A stretch of DNA of 64,000 nt from Circinella minor (taxonomy: Eukaryota; Mucoromycota; Mucoromycetes; Mucorales; Lichtheimiaceae): the NCBI GenBank assembly GCA_016758965.1, contig JAEPRB010000079.1, positions 1-64,000 on the forward strand, written 5' to 3'. The position numbers and the translations under genes are program-made. The number at the start of each line of letters is the position of its first letter. The first letter of the stretch is position 1. This document shows, piece by piece, positions 60,536 to 64,000 of the stretch. The notes under the pieces are model-generated. The model had not been told where the DNA came from. It saw only the letters and a list, made by a program, of their open reading frames with translations, and did no database searches.

Positions 60536-62652
60536 ATATATGTCGTTATGTGAGACAAAGTACAATAATTGATTGCCATAATAGTTTTTCTCTGACCTAC
60601 CCTCATGAATATTAGACATTTGTAATTCATTCAGTATGTTGTCAAGGGTCACTACACGTAAAAAGCTCAAAATGGAGGCTAAGTTATTTTTGGGAAATAG
60701 TTGATTCTTATTTGTTTTTGTTTGTTCAGATGATGATAATACAAAATGTAAATAAACTAAATGATTAGCCAGCCTTGAGTTAGAGAATTAGATAAAAGAT
60801 CAAAACCTGTTTCTACAATAAGTTGAGTTTGTTTACACTGTCTTAAGACATGACCTCATTCCTTATCAAGTTAAAAAAAAAAAGAACCTACTCAATAAGA
60901 ACGCATATTTTGTATATTTGTGTAATACAATTTAAGATTGGATGATTTGAAATAGTATAAAATAGAGTACTAATCAATTGAATACTTTTTGTTTAGTATT
61001 GGGTTATATATACTATATGATTATGAGAAGTTGTGTCCATGTAACAAGATACTTTATTATAAGAGGTAATGAAATAAACCAGAGATCTGGGAATCGACTA
61101 GTTTTTTTTTTTTTAAAAAAAAGTCACAACTTTTCTATTATCTTGCCAAATAAAATACTTTGGGTTTCTTTTCCTTTCTCCCTTCTTTCCTTCCATCCGC
61201 TACCTCACCCCTACAACCTCACCTTACACAGTTTGTAAGACACTCCGTTTCCCCCTTTTTTTTTTTTTCTTATTTTTTTTTTCTTTCGTGATGGCGCTTT
61301 TCGTCATCATTTTGGATTGTCCAAGGTGACAAAAACCTGGATTTCCAAAGAAATGGATCGTATTTGAAATCTAATGTATATTAATGTTGTCGTTCGGTGG
61401 TGGTGTAATCACCCATAAGAAGAAAGAAAAAAAAAAGCAGAATAAGCGATAAACGCATAATGGACGTGGGGCGCACGGGCAGCACACGACAAAAGCAAAA
61501 TACTGTCGTGCTCCCGCGCGTCCCTTTTTAGTCTTTTTTTTTTTTAAAAAAAAAAAGGAAAAAGGAAGTGGTTCTGTTGTTGTTGTTGCTGTTGTTGTTT
61601 TGTTCTGAGAGAGAGCAAAAAAAAGAAAAAAAAACCGCTTATGGTCACTTTCTTTGTACTCCGGTCATTCTTCTCCTTCCTCTTCCTGCTCCTTTGGGAT
61701 CCGTTGGTGGTGTGGTGGTCTTGTTCAAGTTATAGCTTGGAGTGGGGGAGGGGAAAGCTAAAAAAAAAAACTTTATAGAGGCCGTCCCCCTCTTCCTCAT
61801 TTTGTTGTCGGCATTATATAATCTCTTGTCTGGTCGGCTGGTCCATCCGATGTTTTTTTCTCCTTCTCGTTCTTTCGTTATCTTTTCAATTATCTCGAGT
61901 TATCTCTCCCCCCCTCCCCCTCTTCTCCCTTTTTCCTTGGCCAACTAAATAGACTTTAACAAATTCTTATGTTTTAAAATTGGGAATAACTCACATCCAT
62001 TAAATATTATCAACTCACTCAACATTTTTAATTATTGGTTTTTATTATTATCAATAAATTCTATTTTTTTTTTTAACTTTATAAAATATAAATATATAAA
62101 TTGTATAATTTATACAGTTTCTTATGAATGAGATATCAAAGTTGTATGTCATCTACTTCAGTATGAAGAATAAAAAGCTAACTCGGAAAATATTGAAACA
62201 ACAATTCTTTAGCTTGGATTTTATTATCGAATTGTGTAAAAAAAAAAAAATCACTTTTTTTTTTTTTATTGCATAATGAATTTTTATAGTCAATCGGTTT
62301 ATTTCATAATGCATAATTCGTAGTCATTTAGAAGCTATTTGATGAAAATCGATAAAATAGACATTTGAGCACAAACTGATATTAATAACCGATAATGCGC
62401 TTTATCTCATGAACGGGAATAATTCACCTTCTCTTTTTTTCCCTCTCAACATCTTTTTTGTACTCTCTCTCTCTATTTTTAAGTCGCCACTCTAAATAAA
62501 CTTTTTTTTGTTTGATTGCTGGGGAAACGCGTGCGAAATCAAAAAAAGTGCGTCGCCATATATAATTATATACAAACCCTCTTTTTTTTTTTTCCCCCTT
62601 CATCTTTTTTTTTTTTTTTTTTTTTTTTTAAATCTAAGAAAAAAGAAGGACA
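60536..62652. other. Intergenic and CCDC47 promoter region
   Basis: About 2.1 kb, AT-rich then pyrimidine-rich (61180-61290, 61620-61940). It holds a GC-rich imperfect hairpin at 61468-61523 and T-runs immediately before the CCDC47 start. No ORF was accepted. Confidence 0.4.
61468..61523. repeat. GC-rich imperfect inverted repeat
   Basis: The left arm, 61468-61491 (GGGGCGCACGGGCAGC then ACACGACA), can pair with the right arm, 61503-61523 (TGTCGTGCTCCCGCGCGTCCC less its final bases), with small bulges and an 11-base A-rich loop. It stands out from AT-rich surroundings about 1.1 kb upstream of the CCDC47 start. Confidence 0.5.
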
Positions 62653-64000
62653 ATGGTTCATCGGTTTATTGGTACAACAATTGCTTTGGCAACTGCGGTT
62701 GTCATGGCAAATGCGCAAGAACAAAGTGGTAATTTTGTAATTTTTTTTTTTATAAAACATACATGATAATCCTACCTATCTTGGGAAACAAAAAAAAAAA
62801 AAAGAGGAATAGCTCATCCACAAATATATATAATAGAAAAACCTAAAGTAGCAGGTCAAATGCAATTCACAAAACGTAAATATTATTTTTTGTAATTTTT
62901 TTTTTATCAAGTGGGCTAGTAATAGTTGTGATATTTTTCTTATTATGAGTATATATATATGTGTGTGTAAATCCTAATTCACATCTAATTTTGTCTATAT
63001 AGCGTTGACTATTGAAGATTTTAAGCTTGAAGGTATTCTTGGTTCACTTTTAATTCTTTTCGTTGTACTTTGGTATAGTGGTTCTAGTGCTAATAGTGCC
63101 AAGGCAAAGCATTGGTGAGTATTCTACAAAAAAAAAAAAAAAAGAATGGGGACAAAGTGGAGGGAAAACTATATATTTATATATATGTACAAATCTTTAA
63201 TATATATTCATACATATAATCTAGGATTGATTCACATATTGGATATCTTGAACAACAATTTGCATTGCTTGGTAACCGAGCTGAAAAGAAAACTCTTGTA
63301 AAGGATGGACCTAATGATTATCAATTGTATGTTTCTGGTCGTCGTCATGTTCAATTCGGTCATTGGTGGATTAATGTAAGAGATATTTGATTAGAGGATA
63401 GTAAGAGAAAAAAGTAAATTATTTTATATATCCATTAAATCATATTTTTTTTTTTTTCATTTAGTTAAAACCAAGAAGTGATATTTTAGGATGGGCTTTT
63501 AGTTTAATCACTTCATTTGTTGGATTTGGTGAAAAGCCAGCTGATAAATTGAATATTAACATGACTTTGGATAAAGAATTAAACAAAGGATTTGTATTTG
63601 CCATTCTTCCAAAAGATACTGCTCAAGCTACTCGTGATGGTCGTTATGATTTGGTAAAAGCTTAAAATAGATCAAAGGCTAAATTTTGTAATATATATAT
63701 ATATATATATATGTATTAATTATTTTATTGGGGTGAATTTTTCTAGAAACAATTTACTCGTCTTGCTGATTCACGTCAATTACCATCTACTTTTACTGTT
63801 TATACTGAAGTTCAAAAATTGTCTGATCAAATCTTATCAAGCAAAGTATCTGAATTAATTAAAAATTCTCCTGATTTTAAATCATTGATCATTACTAGTC
63901 AACCTGAATTTGAACCTGAAAAGTAAGTAGAAGAGAGGGAAAAAAAATTGGATTGGAAAGAAATAAGAGAAAAACTTTGTTTAACCGCCCCCCCTTTAAA
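62653..64000 (+). CDS. CCDC47: CCDC47 (DUF1682) ER membrane protein, 5' part
   Basis: Partial gene running off the right edge. Exons are 62653-62728, 63003-63114, 63225-63375, 63465-63653 and 63747-63922, followed by a donor and intron. A signal peptide (MVHRFIGTTIALATAVVMANA) is followed by a lumenal stub, one membrane segment (GSLLILFVVLWYSG) and the cytosolic DUF1682 region with GHWWINLKPRSDILGWAFSL and FTVYTEVQKLSDQIL. In animals CCDC47 joins Asterix in the PAT complex of the multipass translocon at the ER, helping insert membrane proteins with polar segments. If the last donor were ignored the frame would stop at once (AAG TAA), well short of family length, so splicing is likely. Confidence 0.9.

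Noticed and set aside
60978..61238. 86-aa open frame
   Set aside because: Composition follows a T-run and pyrimidine-rich DNA; no domain or conservation signal visible.

Overview
This window looks like nuclear DNA of an early-diverging fungus, most likely Mucoromycota (Mucorales-type). The evidence is very AT-rich intergenic DNA, many short GT-AG introns, serine/asparagine/glutamine-rich low-complexity proteins, and proteins typical of such fungi (fungal bZIP-DUF3425 factor, membrane-anchored GT5-like protein, secreted multicopper oxidase). This assignment is inference; no marker gene was compared. I found no rRNA, tRNA or CRISPR.

Left third (1-18 kb), gene-dense: a coding scrap at the left edge; a low-complexity coiled-coil protein (481-1914, -); an HTATSF1/Cus2-type U2 snRNP factor (2340-4388, -); an RBR ubiquitin ligase with N-terminal membrane segments (5313-7571, +); a RING-H2 protein with a predicted N-myristoylation start (8155-9885, +); alanine aminotransferase (10667-12734, +); the WD40 protein WRAP73/Wdr8 (13051-15016, -); and a secreted multicopper oxidase (15823-17889, -).

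Middle (18-35 kb), gene-poor and rich in decayed DNA: coding debris near 21-22 kb, then a PIF/Harbinger element with a broken transposase (22977-24686, +) and an apparently intact SANT/Myb-like companion ORF (24753-25619, -). A 427-bp solo LTR with a 5-bp target duplication sits inside the transposase. Next come a Yap-type bZIP factor with a DUF3425-like C-terminus (27529-29657, +) and a candidate small antisense gene at its 3' end.

Right half (35-64 kb): a type II membrane GT5/starch-synthase-like protein (35274-37874, -); TTC7/Ypp1, the PI4-kinase scaffold (40625-44588, -); SDHA, the succinate dehydrogenase flavoprotein (45207-47648, -); decayed coding pieces (48.0-49.0 kb); a low-complexity protein that needs a 31-nt intron or a frameshift (49777-51574, -); the succinyl-CoA ligase beta subunit (56013-58348, +); a 466-bp MITE with perfect 9-bp target duplications (60061-60526); and the 5' part of CCDC47 (62653 to the edge, +).

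The genes do not form a single pathway or cluster. SDHA and the succinyl-CoA ligase catalyse consecutive TCA-cycle steps and lie 8.4 kb apart. HTATSF1, WRAP73, TTC7 and CCDC47 are conserved eukaryotic housekeeping scaffolds for splicing, spindle poles, plasma-membrane PI4P and ER membrane-protein insertion. Exon coordinates were obtained by hand from splice consensus, reading-frame continuity and family conservation.
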